From: Flavobacterium nackdongense
GTDB taxonomy: Bacteria > Bacteroidota > Bacteroidia > Flavobacteriales > Flavobacteriaceae
Reading direction: 5' to 3'
Length of the DNA: 64,000 nt
Assembly: GCF_004355225.1 (NCBI RefSeq)
Contig: NZ_CP037933.1
Span: forward strand, 248,001 to 312,000
Shown: positions 63,967 to 64,000 of the stretch, in pieces
Layout: every line of letters starts with the position of its first letter
How positions within the stretch are numbered: position 1 is the first letter of the stretch
Program-made: the position numbers and the translations under genes
Notes under the pieces: generated by a model
Database searches by the model: none
What the model was told of the DNA's origin: nothing
The model's input: the letters and a program-made list of their open reading frames with translations, nothing else

Positions 63967-64000
63967 ACATAAAGAAATTCAATGATGCAAAATTCAGAAA

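Larger units (their letters stand above)
63546..64000. other. intergenic end region with repeat elements
   Basis: These 455 bases show no credible gene. They contain an inverted-repeat element (63627-63770), two TACGTA hexamers (63844-63849 and 63854-63859), and a GC-richer tract with GAGAGGGTTGGGGTGAGG at the end. An open frame at 63691-63972 only crosses these repeats. Confidence 0.6.

Noticed and set aside
63691..63972. 93-codon plus-strand frame at the window end
   Set aside because: It runs through the inverted-repeat element, TACGTA boxes and the GC-rich tract. Composition does not look like protein.

Overview
The window is AT-rich DNA from a member of the Flavobacteriia, most likely Flavobacterium or a close relative. 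The evidence is a SusC/SusD pair, at least eight proteins with type IX secretion (T9SS) C-terminal sorting domains, promoters with the Bacteroidetes -7 element TANNTTTG, and few Shine-Dalgarno sequences. About 57 kb is one large polysaccharide utilization locus for uronic-acid polysaccharides. The last 6 kb is a separate nitrate uptake operon with a Crp/Fnr-type regulator. I saw no rRNA, tRNA, CRISPR array, transposase or phage gene.

Region A (1-22 kb, all + strand) looks like a module for a sulfated, possibly acetylated, uronate-containing glycan. It holds GH88, GH2, two PL38-like lyases, three S1 sulfatases, two PL6 proteins, a T9SS beta-helix protein of unknown activity, a DUF6250-like plus cupin-like protein, a T9SS surface protein, an alpha/beta-hydrolase esterase and a jelly-roll protein. 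Region B (22-28 kb) holds the only SusC/SusD pair and an RraA-like aldolase. Region C (28-57 kb) is an alginate-type module: three PL6, PL17, PL7, KdgF-like cupin, GntR/FadR regulator, hexuronate-type MFS transporter and SDR reductase. It also carries an aldehyde dehydrogenase with a TIM-barrel partner, a GH88 plus heparinase II/III-DUF4861 pair, and large T9SS surface proteins, one followed by a PID-CTERM-like small protein. Region D (58-64 kb, - strand) is Crp/Fnr, porin, NrtA, NrtB, NrtD.

The main regulatory observation is a family of ten operator clusters between 22.0 and 53.3 kb. They are built from TTGG-N4-CCAA palindromes repeated head-to-tail every 13 bp, in two or three units. They sit on or next to TANNTTTG promoter boxes upstream of nearly every region C unit, including the GntR gene itself. 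The half-site matches the TTGGT..ACCAA type bound by UxuR/ExuR-like GntR repressors, so I infer one local regulon controlled by the GntR at 53345-54046. None occurs upstream of region A genes. Instead, a different 40-nt motif lies at exactly the same distance from a -7 box in front of the T9SS protein at 17793 and in front of susC. susC therefore appears to have two promoters, one per regulatory system.

In the inferred flow, surface T9SS and SusCD proteins bind and import oligosaccharides. PL6/PL7/PL17/PL38 lyases, sulfatases and GH88 then produce unsaturated or free uronates. KdgF, the SDR and the MFS transporter process and move monomers. The dehydrogenase, TIM-barrel protein and possibly the RraA-like aldolase suggest an additional oxidative route. 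KDG kinase and KDPG aldolase genes are not in the window.
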